A stretch of DNA of 64,000 nucleotides from Massilia horti (lineage in GTDB: Bacteria; Pseudomonadota; Gammaproteobacteria; Burkholderiales; Burkholderiaceae_D), in contig NZ_SPUM01000140.1 of assembly GCF_004614195.1 (NCBI RefSeq), positions 1-64,000 on the forward strand. The letters are read 5' to 3'. The notes beneath the pieces were generated by a model. That model had not been told where the DNA came from. It searched no databases and saw only the letters and a program-made list of their open reading frames with translations. Made by a program: the position numbers and the translations under genes. How positions within the stretch are numbered: the first letter of the stretch is position 1; each line of letters begins with the position of its first letter. Shown here piece after piece: positions 1 through 8,611 of the stretch.

Positions 1-21
1 GGCACGCTCTGCAATGACCGT

Positions 22-126
22 TAGGGTGCGCACCTGTGCGCACGCGGTTCGCGAAGGCAGCGCAGTGAAGCGGCAGCCGCAAGTCAGCACACGGTGAACG
101 CGTGCGCACAGGTGCGCACCCTACGC
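22..126. repeat. Dispersed palindromic GTGCGCAC element, copy a
   Basis: A left arm beginning TAGGGTGCGCACCTGTGCGC is matched by its reverse complement ending GCGCACCCTACGC, with a spacer of about 50 bases. The spacer contains, on the minus strand, the string CTGACTTGCGGCTG that recurs in the copies at 16622 and 40826. The element lies beyond the 3' end of the minus-strand gene at 168. It carries no open frame of its own and looks like a small non-autonomous palindromic repeat. Confidence 0.85.
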
Positions 127-167
127 CTCAGGCAAGCCGACCGGCTTGCGTTTTTTGTGCTTGCCGC

Positions 168-923
168 TCAGCGCAATTCCGGCTCGCCAGTCAGGTTGAT
201 ACGCCGCATCGGCATCGCATGCGTGCGCGTCCACAGCCCGGCCCAGCCCGGCGGCCAGCCGATCGCCGGCCCGGCATAGGACGGCATTCCGGCGCGTACC
301 GCCACCACTGGCACCGGTGGCGCCGCCTGCAAACCACTGCCATTCGCACGCGCCATGTCCAGGCTGTACATGTAGCCAGGCAGCAGCACGTCGCACACAC
401 CCCGGAACCACGCAGTGTGGTCTTCGTCGCGCCCCAGCGCCGCCGCCAGGCCCTGCGGGTCGAACTTGGCCAGCGCGTGGATCAGTTCATCGGTGCTGGC
501 GCCGGGCGAATCGCCCCAGCCCATGACGGGATTGTTGTTGTAGTCCGCGCCCGAGCCGTACCAGCCTTCCCGCCACGGCCGCTGCATCCAGTTGCGCTGT
601 CCGGTAAACAGGTGCCAGCGCCAGTGCAGCCCCGACGGCTTGGGCCACGAATACAGGTACAGCTTTTCGTAACCGGCCTTGTGCAGTTCGCGCACCATCG
701 CCATCAGCCGCGCGTGCGGCATGCGGTCCGGCGGCGTGCGGCGGAACAGGATCGGTTCGCCGTCCGCATATTGCACTTCGTCCTGCTTGAGATTGAGGTC
801 GAGCGTGCGCGTTTCGCTGCCGAAACGCGCGGAAATCCATCCGGTCAGCAGGTTGACGTGCGTGATGACGCCATAGCCGCGGTGGCGGTGGAAAATGACT
901 GTTCCTGGAGCTAAGGCTTTCAT
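168..923 (-). CDS. Conserved hypothetical protein
   Basis: A 251-residue protein that I cannot assign to a family. The chosen start, MKALAPGTVIF, is where the sequence becomes protein-like; an in-frame ATG 27 codons upstream (at 1004) would add a low-complexity leader and is less likely. No signal peptide, transmembrane segment or catalytic motif is evident. The N-terminal part (HRHRGYGVITHV, then RFGSETRTLDLNL) looks like a small beta-rich domain. The middle is rich in Trp, Tyr and Gly. It is divergent from the asparaginase-like gene at 1059, so the 135 bases between them should hold both promoters. The gene is real by codon pattern; the function is unknown. Confidence 0.7.
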   Translation of the reverse strand: MKALAPGTVIFHRHRGYGVITHVNLLTGWISARFGSETRTLDLNLKQDEVQYADGEPILFRRTPPDRMPHARLMAMVRELHKAGYEKLYLYSWPKPSGLHWRWHLFTGQRNWMQRPWREGWYGSGADYNNNPVMGWGDSPGASTDELIHALAKFDPQGLAAALGRDEDHTAWFRGVCDVLLPGYMYSLDMARANGSGLQAAPPVPVVAVRAGMPSYAGPAIGWPPGWAGLWTRTHAMPMRRINLTGEPELR

Positions 924-1058
924 TGCTGAGGCGGCAACTACCGAAAAATGATCATGGGACTCAACCGATCCGGCCGATTCTAGCGCAGTCACATGCGAAT
1001 ACACTACGGTTTGCAGCTATCATTGACCACCTTTTTTCACCGTCTTTCCAAAACGATC

Positions 1059-1544
1059 ATGACATTGCGAATCATCGCCACCGGCGGCACTTTCGACAAA
1101 CACTACAACGAACTGAACGGCGTGCTCGGCTTTTCTGAAAGCCACTTGCCTGAAGTAATCAAACGCACCCGGATGACGATCCCGGCGCAGCTCGAGGTGC
1201 TGCCGCTGCTCGATTCGCTCGACATGCAGGACGCCGACCGTGCGCGCGTGCTGGCCGCGTGCGAAGCCGCGCCGGAGAAGTCGGTGGTGATCATCCACGG
1301 CACCGACACCATGCCCCAGACCGCAGCCGTGCTCGGCAATGCGAGCCTGACGCAGACCATCGTGCTGACCGGCGCCATGATCCCCTACGAAATCGCCAAC
1401 TCCGACGCGCTGTTCAATTTCGGCTTTGCCTGCGGCGTCGCGCAGACCCTGCCGCCCGGCGTGTACGTGGCGATGAACGGCCAGGTGTTCCCTTGGGATA
1501 ACGTGACGAAAAACCGCTCGGCGGGCGTGTTCCAGCAGTTGTAA
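1059..1544 (+). CDS. Short asparaginase-domain protein
   Basis: A 161-residue protein that starts directly with the type I/II L-asparaginase signature: IIATGGTFDK holds the first catalytic Thr, and HGTDTM around residue 81 holds the second Thr-Asp pair. Full-length bacterial asparaginases are about 330 residues with a C-terminal domain that completes the dimer. Here the frame stops right after the N-terminal Rossmann-like domain. Such single-domain relatives are annotated in many proteobacteria and may be real stand-alone proteins rather than truncations. Whether it hydrolyses asparagine is uncertain. It precedes the catalase gene by 90 bases. Confidence 0.8.
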   Translation: MTLRIIATGGTFDKHYNELNGVLGFSESHLPEVIKRTRMTIPAQLEVLPLLDSLDMQDADRARVLAACEAAPEKSVVIIHGTDTMPQTAAVLGNASLTQTIVLTGAMIPYEIANSDALFNFGFACGVAQTLPPGVYVAMNGQVFPWDNVTKNRSAGVFQQL

Positions 1545-1634
1545 CAGCTGCGGCATTTCGCACTTTCAGCGTGGCGCTGCCCGCAAATCGATCTTTCTAT
1601 ACTCCTCCCTCACTGACGGTGAAGGAGACTGCAC

Positions 1635-3248
1635 ATGAAAGACGAGCAGCGCCCGACGCTAACCACGCGCCAGGGTCACCCGATTCGCGACAACCAATCG
1701 ATGCGCACGGTAGGCGAGCGCGGCCCGGCCACACTCGAGAACTACCAGTTCATCGAAAAGATCACCCATTTCGACCGCGAACGCATTCCGGAGCGCGTGG
1801 TACATGCGCGCGGCACCGGTGCGCACGGCTTCTTTGAAGCTTATGGCAAGATCGGCAACGACCCCGCCACCAGGTACACCAAAGCCAGGGTGCTGACCGA
1901 GACCGGCGTGCAAACGCCCGTGTTCGTGCGCTTTTCCACAGTGATCGGCAGCAAGGACTCGCCGGAGACGGCGCGCGACCCGCGCGGCTTTGCGGTCAAG
2001 TTCAAGACCGCGGACGGCAACTGGGACCTCGTCGGCAACAACCTGAAGATCTTCTTCATCCGCGACGCGATCAAGTTCCCGGACATGATCCACGCCTTCA
2101 AGCCCGATCCCGTCACCAACCAGCAGGAAGCTTGGCGCTTCTACGACTTCGTGGCCAACACGCCGGAAGCGTTGCACATGGTCACCTGGGTCAAGAGCCC
2201 ATGGGGCATCCCTGCCAACTACCGCGAAATGGAAGGCTCGGGCGTGAACACCTACAAGCTGGTCAACGACCAGGGCGTGGCCCACCTCGTCAAGTTCCAC
2301 TGGGAACCCAAGCAAGGCGTGCGCAACCTGACCAGCCAGCAGGCCGCCGAGATCCAGGCGCATGACACCGGCCACGCCACGCGCGACCTGTACGACGCGA
2401 TCAAGCGCGGCGACTGTCCCGAATGGGAACTGCGGGTGCAGATCATGGCCGACGGCGACCATCCCGAACTCGACTTCGACCCGCTGGACGACACCAAGCG
2501 CTGGCCGGAGGACAAGTTCCCGCTGCTGCCCGTGGGCCGCATGGTGCTCAACAAAAATCCGGACAACGTGTTCGCCGAAACCGAGCAGTCCGCGTTCGGC
2601 ACTGGCGTGCTGGTCGAGGGCATCGACTTTTCCGATGACAAGATGCTGCAGGGACGCACGCTCTCGTACTCGGACACCCAGCGCTACCGGCTGGGGGCGA
2701 ACTACCTGCAGCTACCGGTCAACGCCCCACACCAGGACCTGATGGCGCGCACCAACCAGCGCGACGGCCAGATGGCGTTCTACGTTGATGGCGACGGCGA
2801 GAACACGCACATCAACTACGAGCCGAGCCTGGTCGGCGGCTACCAGGAAGCGCCCAAGCCGGAGCACGAATACCACCAGCATGTGGAAGGCCATTTGGGC
2901 CGTTACGCCACCTCGCGCACGGCAGACGACTACAAGCAGGCGGGCGACCGCTACCGCACGTTCGCGGACTGGGAACGCGAGGACCTGATCAACAACATTG
3001 GAAACGACCTGAAGCAGTGCCCGGAACCGATCCAATTGCGGATGGTGTGGCACTTCTGGCATTGCGACGAGGACTACGGCCGCCGGCTGGCGCAGTTTGC
3101 CGGCATCGACCTGGACAAGGCCAAGGCGCTGCCGCCGCTGCCGGGCCAGCCGGCGCCGCACCAGGCGCGGTCGGCCTCGACCTACAGCGATGGCAGGCTG
3201 GAGGAAGGCGAGCCGGCGACGTCGGAGGAAGTGGCGTCGAACAAATAG
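1635..3248 (+). CDS. katA: Monofunctional heme catalase
   Basis: A 537-residue catalase that disproportionates hydrogen peroxide. Visible landmarks are the distal His57 in [15 protein letters not shown], the active-site Asn in [14 protein letters not shown], and the proximal heme-ligand Tyr in [12 protein letters not shown]. The length and the absence of a long C-terminal flavodoxin-like domain place it with small-subunit catalases; the KatA label is by similarity of type only. A strong Shine-Dalgarno GAAGGAGA ends 6 bases before the ATG, and a -10-like TATACT sits at 1598-1603. No signal peptide is seen, so it is probably cytoplasmic. The last 40 residues are Ala/Pro/Glu rich and probably disordered. 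It converges on rdgC across a palindromic repeat. Confidence 0.96.
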   Translation: MKDEQRPTLTTRQGHPIRDNQSMRTVGERGPATLENYQFIEKITHFDRERIPERVVHARGTGAHGFFEAYGKIGNDPATRYTKARVLTETGVQTPVFVRFSTVIGSKDSPETARDPRGFAVKFKTADGNWDLVGNNLKIFFIRDAIKFPDMIHAFKPDPVTNQQEAWRFYDFVANTPEALHMVTWVKSPWGIPANYREMEGSGVNTYKLVNDQGVAHLVKFHWEPKQGVRNLTSQQAAEIQAHDTGHATRDLYDAIKRGDCPEWELRVQIMADGDHPELDFDPLDDTKRWPEDKFPLLPVGRMVLNKNPDNVFAETEQSAFGTGVLVEGIDFSDDKMLQGRTLSYSDTQRYRLGANYLQLPVNAPHQDLMARTNQRDGQMAFYVDGDGENTHINYEPSLVGGYQEAPKPEHEYHQHVEGHLGRYATSRTADDYKQAGDRYRTFADWEREDLINNIGNDLKQCPEPIQLRMVWHFWHCDEDYGRRLAQFAGIDLDKAKALPPLPGQPAPHQARSASTYSDGRLEEGEPATSEEVASNK

Positions 3249-3273
3249 AACGAAGAGCGCGGCGGGCGAGGAT

Positions 3274-3355
3274 CGTAGGGTGCGCACCAGTGCGCACGAA
3301 TGCCGTTGACTCCGGTACGCACACGTACCGCGTGCGCACAGGTGCGCACCCTACG
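3274..3355. repeat. Dispersed palindromic GTGCGCAC element, copy b
   Basis: GTAGGGTGCGCACC at the left is mirrored by GGTGCGCACCCTACG at the right, with a shorter and divergent centre. It fills most of the 130-base gap between the convergent catalase and rdgC genes. It could therefore serve as a bidirectional terminator, although no T-tract follows either arm. Confidence 0.85.
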
Positions 3356-3378
3356 TAACTGCCGCTGTTATCGGTAGA

Positions 3379-4275
3379 TCAGGCCTTCGCTTCCCCGCCC
3401 AGCGCGTCGACCACATCGGCCAGCAGCTTGGCCAGCTCGCCCGTCATCAGCATGATGTCGTTATCGAAACGCTCGTCATCGCTGTAGGTGATCGTTTCGT
3501 TTTCCTTGATCACGTCCAGTGGCTTGACGCCCTTGATCGCCAGCGTCTCGGTCAGCACGAACGAAACGCGGCTGTTCCAGGTCATCGCCAGGCGCGTGCA
3601 CTGCTTGCCGGCTGCGATGTGACGGCGGATGTCGTCCGGTTCCAGCGTGTGCTTCACATATCGCACTGCGGCGCGGCTCTCGCCGGTGGCGCGCAGTTCG
3701 GTGTCCTGGTCGATCGTGAAGCCGTACGGCGCCTCGTCCGATTCCAGCCAGCCGGTCATCACCGCCACCGGCGAGCGCTGCACGCGCAGGCTCTCGATCG
3801 GCATGCGGTCGACCGCCTTGAGCAGCAGCTTGATCACGTCGTCGGCCTTGGCCGGGCTCGCGGCATCAACCACCAGCCAGCCGTTGACCGGGTCGATCCA
3901 GACCCAGACATTGCTGCGGATCGAAAACGCGCGCGGCAGCAGTTCGTCGGCCACGCGTTCCTTCAGTTCCTTCATCGCCTTCTTACCCGGCGGGAAACCC
4001 TGCTGCTCTTCCAGCTCGGCCGCCTTGGCCTTTGCGACCTGGTTGATCACGGTGCTGGGCAGCAGCTTCTTTTCGGTGCCGAGCAACAGCAGCATCTGCT
4101 TGTTGACCACATGGACCAGCTTTTCATTGCCGCGCGGCGAATCCCAACCCTGACGCAGCAGCTCGTTGCTGCTGGCCGGAGTAAAACTTTGTGACTTAAG
4201 GGCCTCTTCGAGTTGTTCGGGCGAGAAGGCCCACGGCGCGGGCAGGCGATAAATCTGAAGATTCTTGAACCACAT
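3379..4275 (-). CDS. rdgC: Recombination-associated protein RdgC
   Basis: A 298-residue protein with the typical RdgC opening [11 protein letters not shown] and the family's usual length of about 300. RdgC forms a ring-shaped dimer on double-stranded DNA and restrains RecA-dependent recombination; this is knowledge of the family. The gene stands alone, convergent with the catalase. The ATG at 4273-4275 is the family start. Nothing is missing or fused. Confidence 0.95.
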   Translation of the reverse strand: MWFKNLQIYRLPAPWAFSPEQLEEALKSQSFTPASSNELLRQGWDSPRGNEKLVHVVNKQMLLLLGTEKKLLPSTVINQVAKAKAAELEEQQGFPPGKKAMKELKERVADELLPRAFSIRSNVWVWIDPVNGWLVVDAASPAKADDVIKLLLKAVDRMPIESLRVQRSPVAVMTGWLESDEAPYGFTIDQDTELRATGESRAAVRYVKHTLEPDDIRRHIAAGKQCTRLAMTWNSRVSFVLTETLAIKGVKPLDVIKENETITYSDDERFDNDIMLMTGELAKLLADVVDALGGEAKA

Positions 4276-4591
4276 AAGTTGTATCCGATAGTCTCAATAT
4301 TTCAGCGGAACGCCATTCTACACGTGACGGCGCGCAATTTTCAGTCCATCGACCGAGAATGAAATTTTCCGGGCGTGCAACACCCTGACCGACTCCCGGC
4401 CGTGGTAGCCAGGATGAGCGAACGGGCGCAAGTTTCGCCGGCAACGGCTCAAGCAGCAGCTGCTGCTGGAATAGCGGGTCTACAGGGCGATTTCGACGGG
4501 GCGGAGGCATGTTGCCCCGACCAAGAATGGCAAATCGACACGAGCAGTATTGATGGGTTCGCCCTGCCCGCGAGTGATGCCGGCGCGCCGG
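4276..4591. other. Intergenic stretch upstream of rdgC
   Basis: These 316 bases hold the rdgC promoter region and the sequence after the STY0301-like gene. I see no convincing gene, repeat or terminator. The open frames that cross it are Arg/Pro/Ala-rich and look like high-GC noise. Confidence 0.5.
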
Positions 4592-5065
4592 CTATTTGCA
4601 GACGAAGACGATTTCTTCTAACCGCGTGCGATCGACCTTGCTGGACGCGGTGCACTCCACCGCACCACGCGGGATCCGCCTCGACAGCTGCAAGGGGCCA
4701 TACTGGCAGTACACCCACGTTTCAAACGAGTGAGGCACGTCCAGACGCCAACGGGTGGTATTCACCTTCTGCCCTGATGAGCCTGCGGTGTTCGCCTCGT
4801 CGGGCTTGAGATAGCCCGATTCGTCGGGCGGCCCCCACAAAAGACCTGCGCCGGAAATGCGCGTGTCTTGTGGCATCACGCCAACCCATCCATCCGGCAC
4901 ACGATCTGGCTTGAAGGCCGCGGCGGCAAGGGTTGCTGGGCATGTGGCATGGAAGGGCGCAGCAGCTGGTGGCGCACCGCGCGCGTGGAGCGGCACGCAC
5001 GCCAGCCAAACCGCACCGGCGGCCAATACCATAGCGATCATCGTGGGGAAGGGGCGCCAGTTCAT
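4592..5065 (-). CDS. STY0301-like secreted protein, putative immunity partner
   Basis: A 157-residue protein with a signal peptide (hydrophobic segment at residues 10-24, likely cleavage near ARG-APP). The mature part contains Cys-Pro and paired Cys-containing strands (WVYCQYG, SRRIP, VECTASS), the pattern of the STY0301 family. Its ATG overlaps the stop of the BPSL0067-type gene by 4 bases (ATGA), which implies translational coupling. A periplasmic protein made with a cell-wall amidase candidate is best explained as its immunity protein; that role is inferred from the arrangement. The family name is from memory of the motif pattern. Confidence 0.72.
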   Translation of the reverse strand: MNWRPFPTMIAMVLAAGAVWLACVPLHARGAPPAAAPFHATCPATLAAAAFKPDRVPDGWVGVMPQDTRISGAGLLWGPPDESGYLKPDEANTAGSSGQKVNTTRWRLDVPHSFETWVYCQYGPLQLSRRIPRGAVECTASSKVDRTRLEEIVFVCK

Positions 5066-5478
5066 TTTTCGATCACGTAAAAAGCGAGCGCATTATCGCT
5101 CGGGCGCTTGAAGGAGCCGTCCGCATTGCGTTGATTATGCGGTGCTGGGACGCGGATAAGTCGGAGCCCAATGTACTGACGCTTCGCGTCGCCAGCCCAT
5201 TGGTCAGCGACCCAGATACCGGAACCCATCACCCGGACTACAATCGCCGCATGGTTATCGTGGTCCCGCCGTGGATAACGGCCGTGCTCAAATGTAGCGA
5301 TCGCGGTGCCCTTCCGGATCCGGCTGCCGGCTTCCATCACATTCTCACCGGCGCGCCACACGGTAGTTGGCTTTCCCTGCAGCCCAGGAACGTAGGTTTT
5401 GATGATGTCGACGCAGGTTCCGCTACCGGCCAGCGGCTGGTTAATCAGCTTATCGACATCTTTGTACACAAACGGCAT
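5062..5478 (-). CDS. BPSL0067-family NlpC/P60-like amidase, putative toxin
   Basis: A 138-residue protein of the BPSL0067 family. The likely catalytic pair is Cys22 in GSGTCVDIIK and His76 in DHDNHAAIVV, an order that matches NlpC/P60-type peptidoglycan amidases. No signal peptide is present, which fits delivery by a type VI system into the periplasm of a rival. A GGGAG ribosome site lies just upstream of the chosen ATG; a longer frame from 5517 lacks one. The downstream gene overlaps by 4 bases and encodes an exported protein, the usual toxin-immunity layout. No T6SS structural gene is adjacent. Confident of the family, less so of the toxin role. Confidence 0.8.
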   Translation of the reverse strand: MPFVYKDVDKLINQPLAGSGTCVDIIKTYVPGLQGKPTTVWRAGENVMEAGSRIRKGTAIATFEHGRYPRRDHDNHAAIVVRVMGSGIWVADQWAGDAKRQYIGLRLIRVPAPHNQRNADGSFKRPSDNALAFYVIEK

Positions 5479-5582
5479 GGCGCTCTCCCGGCCGCGACCA
5501 ATGCGGCACATCCGCATCGTCGCTGCCGGGAGGAAATTGCGCCTTGAGTAACAACAAAAGCCCTTGCGATGTCCTGGTTTCG

Positions 5583-5608
5583 GACAAGGGCGTCACTTGT
5601 CGTTTTTT
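5583..5608 (+). terminator. Rho-independent terminator-like hairpin
   Basis: GACAAG and CTTGTC form a 6-bp stem with a 7-base loop, followed by G and six Ts on the plus strand. No annotated plus-strand gene lies directly upstream, because the BPSL0067 gene reads away on the minus strand. The transcript it would end is unknown. Confidence 0.5.
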
Positions 5609-5705
5609 ACGGCTTGCCGGTCGAGCACCAGGCACTCGCAATGTTGCGCGGCCGGCAAACCGGCATCGCTACAATGGGATACCGCCATTTCGCAGCGCAT
5701 CATCG

Positions 5706-6818
5706 ATGGACAGCGAGACCGAGCGTTACCAGAACAACTTGCGTGACGAGCTCGACGGATCGGCGCTCTATGCCGGGCTGGCGCGCGCCGAAACCGATCC
5801 GGTACGCAAGGATCTGTTCCTGCAACTGTCGCAAGCCGAGGCCGAACACGCCGCACTGTGGCGCGCCAAGCTGGAAGCGGCCGGCGTTGCCCCCGCGCGC
5901 TTCACACCCAGCCTGCGCACCCGCGTGCTGATCAAGCTGGCCAGGCATTTTGGCCCGCGCTTCGTGTTGCCGGCCCAGGCCGCAACCGAGTTTTCGGACT
6001 TGAGCAAGTACGCCGGCCAGCCGGATGCCGCGACCCTGTCCGGCGACGAACGGTCGCATGCTGCCGTGTTAAAAGCGGTCGCGGGCCGGTCCGGCGGCAT
6101 GACGGGCGCACAGATCGCCAAGGCCGAGCGCTGGCACCGGCGCGGCTCGGGCAATGAGTTGCGCGCGGCAGTGCTGGGCGCCAATGACGGGCTGGTATCC
6201 AACCTGTGCCTGGTGACCGGTATTGCCGGAGCGGGATCGCCAGGGCGCACTATTTTGCTGACCGGACTGGCCGGGCTGATCGCCGGTGCCCTGTCGATGG
6301 CGTTGGGGGAATGGCTGTCGGTGACCAATGCGCGCGAATTCGCGCGCACCCAGATCGCGCAAGAACTGGATGAAATCGAAACAACACCGGCGGCCGAATG
6401 CAAGGAACTCGCGCTGATCTTCCAGGCCAAGGGCCTGTCGCGCGATGAGGCGCAGCGCGTGGCACGCGAGCTGATGCGAGACAAGACAGCGGCGCTGGAT
6501 ACGCTGGCGCGCGAAGAACTGGGCATCGATCCCGGCGAGCTGGGCGGCAATCCGTGGAGCGCGGCCGGTTTTTCCTTTCTGCTGTTTGCCGTGGGTGCCC
6601 TGGTGCCGGTCCTGCCCTTCTTTTTTGCCAGCGGCGCGGCGGGCATTGCGTGGAGCGCGGGCTTAAGCGCGCTTGCGCTGGGGGCCATCGGTCTTGCAAC
6701 CTCGCTCTTCAGCGGACGCGGGCCGCTCTACTCGGTGTTGCGGCAGATTCTGATCGGCGCCGCCGCGGCCGGCGTGACTTATGGCACTGGCGCCGCGATC
6801 GGGGTTTCACTGTCCTGA
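5706..6818 (+). CDS. Ferritin-like/VIT1 fusion iron exporter (MbfA-type)
   Basis: A 370-residue fusion. Residues 1-140 form a rubrerythrin/ferritin-like helical domain with Glu/His metal-site residues (RDELDGSALY, EAEHAALWR). Residues 155-370 are a VIT1/CCC1-type membrane transporter starting at GANDGLVSNL and containing GLIAGALSMALGEWLSV and several hydrophobic helices. This Er-VIT architecture is that of MbfA, an inner-membrane iron exporter that protects against iron and peroxide stress; function is from the family. An upstream in-frame extension to 5544 is non-coding in character. The 3' end overlaps the convergent dinB gene by 40 bases. Confidence 0.9.
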   Translation: MDSETERYQNNLRDELDGSALYAGLARAETDPVRKDLFLQLSQAEAEHAALWRAKLEAAGVAPARFTPSLRTRVLIKLARHFGPRFVLPAQAATEFSDLSKYAGQPDAATLSGDERSHAAVLKAVAGRSGGMTGAQIAKAERWHRRGSGNELRAAVLGANDGLVSNLCLVTGIAGAGSPGRTILLTGLAGLIAGALSMALGEWLSVTNAREFARTQIAQELDEIETTPAAECKELALIFQAKGLSRDEAQRVARELMRDKTAALDTLAREELGIDPGELGGNPWSAAGFSFLLFAVGALVPVLPFFFASGAAGIAWSAGLSALALGAIGLATSLFSGRGPLYSVLRQILIGAAAAGVTYGTGAAIGVSLS

Positions 6819-7888
6819 GCGAACAGGCTGAGCTGCTCGACCGTCTCTGTGTCGCCCAAACGTACGCCCACGCCCAGCAGGCGCACCGGACGGCTGGCGC
6901 GCAGCCAACCGGTTTCCATCAGCCGCGCATAGGACGCCAGGTTGGGCGCATAGCCCACGCACTCGACCGTCGTCTGCTGAAAATCCGAAAACTTGATCTT
7001 CACGAACAGCTTGTTGACCAGCCTTTCCGCGCCGGCACGCTTGATGCGGCCAAGCAGTTGCCCGTACAGGTCCGGCAGCAGCGCCAGGCAGGCCGGCAAA
7101 TCCGGCACGTCGGGCGTGTACGTTTCCTCAGTGCTGACCGACTTGCGCTCGCGCGACGGGCTCACCTCGCGCTGGTCGATGCCACGGCACAAGTCATGCA
7201 GGCGCGCGCCGAAGCTGCCGAAGTGATGCTGCAGTTCCTGCATCGTCCAGCCGCGCAGGTCGGCGCAGGTCTGCGCGCCTAATTTGTTGAGCTTGGCGGC
7301 GGTGACCTTGCCCACGCCAAACAGCTTCTTGACGGGCAGCGCGGCGACGAAGGCGTCGACCTCTTCCGGGCGCACCAGGAACAATCCGTCCGGCTTGTTC
7401 CAGTCGCTGGCGATCTTGGCCACGAACTTGTTCGGCGCCACGCCAGCGGAAGCGGTGATGCCGACAGTCTCAAAAATGCGGCGGCGGATTTCCTGCGCGA
7501 TCAGCGTCGCGCTGCCCTTGCAGCGGGTCGACGCGGACACGTCCAGATAGGCCTCGTCGAGCGACAACGGCTCGACCAGCTCGGTGTAGTCGCGGTAGAT
7601 CTCCATGATCTGGCGCGACGCCACGCGATACTTTTCCATGGCGGGCGGGATCAAGAGCAGGTCGGGGCAGAGCTTGACCGCCTGCGAGCTCGGCATGGCC
7701 GAATGGATGCCATAGGCGCGCGCCTCGTAGTTGCAGGTGGCGATCACGCCGCGCTGGTCGGGCCTGCCACCGACGGCCAGCGGCCGGCCGCGCAGGGACG
7801 GGTTGTCCCGCATCTCGACCGACGCGTAGAAACAATCGCAATCGCAGTGAATGATCTTGCGGACGGGAGTGTTCACCTGGCCTGGCAA
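6779..7888 (-). CDS. dinB: DNA polymerase IV (Y family)
   Basis: A 369-residue Y-family translesion polymerase. The metal-binding motifs DCDCFYASVE near the N-terminus and SLDEAYLDVS around residue 105 are intact, followed by the helix-hairpin-helix region (KLFGVGKVTAAKL) and a little-finger domain. No canonical QLxLF clamp-binding peptide ends the protein, but EQLSLFAQ near the C-terminus is a good beta-clamp motif. The gene ends inside the convergent Er-VIT gene. An SOS box was not evident in the short upstream gap to the TetR gene. Confidence 0.95.
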   Translation of the reverse strand: MPGQVNTPVRKIIHCDCDCFYASVEMRDNPSLRGRPLAVGGRPDQRGVIATCNYEARAYGIHSAMPSSQAVKLCPDLLLIPPAMEKYRVASRQIMEIYRDYTELVEPLSLDEAYLDVSASTRCKGSATLIAQEIRRRIFETVGITASAGVAPNKFVAKIASDWNKPDGLFLVRPEEVDAFVAALPVKKLFGVGKVTAAKLNKLGAQTCADLRGWTMQELQHHFGSFGARLHDLCRGIDQREVSPSRERKSVSTEETYTPDVPDLPACLALLPDLYGQLLGRIKRAGAERLVNKLFVKIKFSDFQQTTVECVGYAPNLASYARLMETGWLRASRPVRLLGVGVRLGDTETVEQLSLFAQDSETPIAAPVP

Positions 7889-7946
7889 CTACTGTAATTG
7901 CATACAGTATTGCCGATTATTTAAACAGATGCAACCCCACGCAGGT

Positions 7947-8537
7947 TCAGCCCGCCCTGGCTCCGTTCAAAAACACATCGACCGTGCGCCGCAGCGATCC
8001 CTCGATGTCGAACCGGTCCGGGTCACTGGTCCAGCGCGCGCACGCCTTGAACCACAGGTAGGCAAACATCTCGGCCAAATCGCCGGCCGAATGGTCGGCG
8101 CGCAATTCGCCGCGCGCCTGCGCCAGCGCGAACGCCTGTGCCAACGCCTCGCGGATCGACGGCCGCTCGGCCGGCACGCCCGACAAGTCGTTCTGCTGCG
8201 CAATATAAGCAAAAAACCTTCCCGCCAGCGCACGGTTGGCGCGCAGCCACGCCGCGCTCTGTTCGCCGACCAGCGCCAGCGCCTGACCGATACCGGTTTC
8301 GGCGGCCAGCGACGCCGATGCGTGCTCGAACAACCCGGCCAGGAGTCGCCGCGCCGCGGCCGCGGCCAGTTCGTCCTTGCCCGCAAAGTTCGCATACACG
8401 GTCGCACGGGCCACCCCGGACGCCGCCACCACGTCATCAATGGTCGTGCTCGCGTAGTCCCTGTCGCCAAAGCACTGGATCGCCGCCGTCAGGATGCGTT
8501 CGCGCACCGCCTGCTTGTTGTCTTCTCGCTTGCTCAT
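7947..8537 (-). CDS. TetR-family transcriptional repressor
   Basis: A roughly 196-residue regulator. The N-terminal helix-turn-helix reads TTIDDVVAASGVARATVYANF, typical of TetR, followed by a variable all-helical ligand domain. The start is uncertain: MSKRED is chosen, and an ATG six codons upstream is possible. It is divergent from a LysE/RhtB-type exporter at 8612, and the 74-base gap contains a perfect-armed palindrome at 8565-8580 that is the likely operator. The simplest model is repression of both genes until a substrate of the exporter binds; this is inferred. Confidence 0.9.
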   Translation of the reverse strand: MSKREDNKQAVRERILTAAIQCFGDRDYASTTIDDVVAASGVARATVYANFAGKDELAAAAARRLLAGLFEHASASLAAETGIGQALALVGEQSAAWLRANRALAGRFFAYIAQQNDLSGVPAERPSIREALAQAFALAQARGELRADHSAGDLAEMFAYLWFKACARWTSDPDRFDIEGSLRRTVDVFLNGARAG

Positions 8538-8564
8538 GCCGTTATTGTAGGCCATTGCACAAAA

Positions 8565-8580
8565 CTAGACTACAGTCTAG
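8565..8580. promoter_or_regulatory. Probable TetR operator
   Basis: CTAGACT-AC-AGTCTAG is a 7-bp inverted repeat with a 2-base centre, placed between the divergent TetR and LysE-type genes. TAGAC/GTCTA half-sites are known for several TetR regulators of the NemR kind. It is 27 bases from the TetR start and 31 from the exporter start, so it probably overlaps both promoters. Confidence 0.75.
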
Positions 8581-8611
8581 AATTTAGTTCATTAATTCTT
8601 GCGAGGATTTT

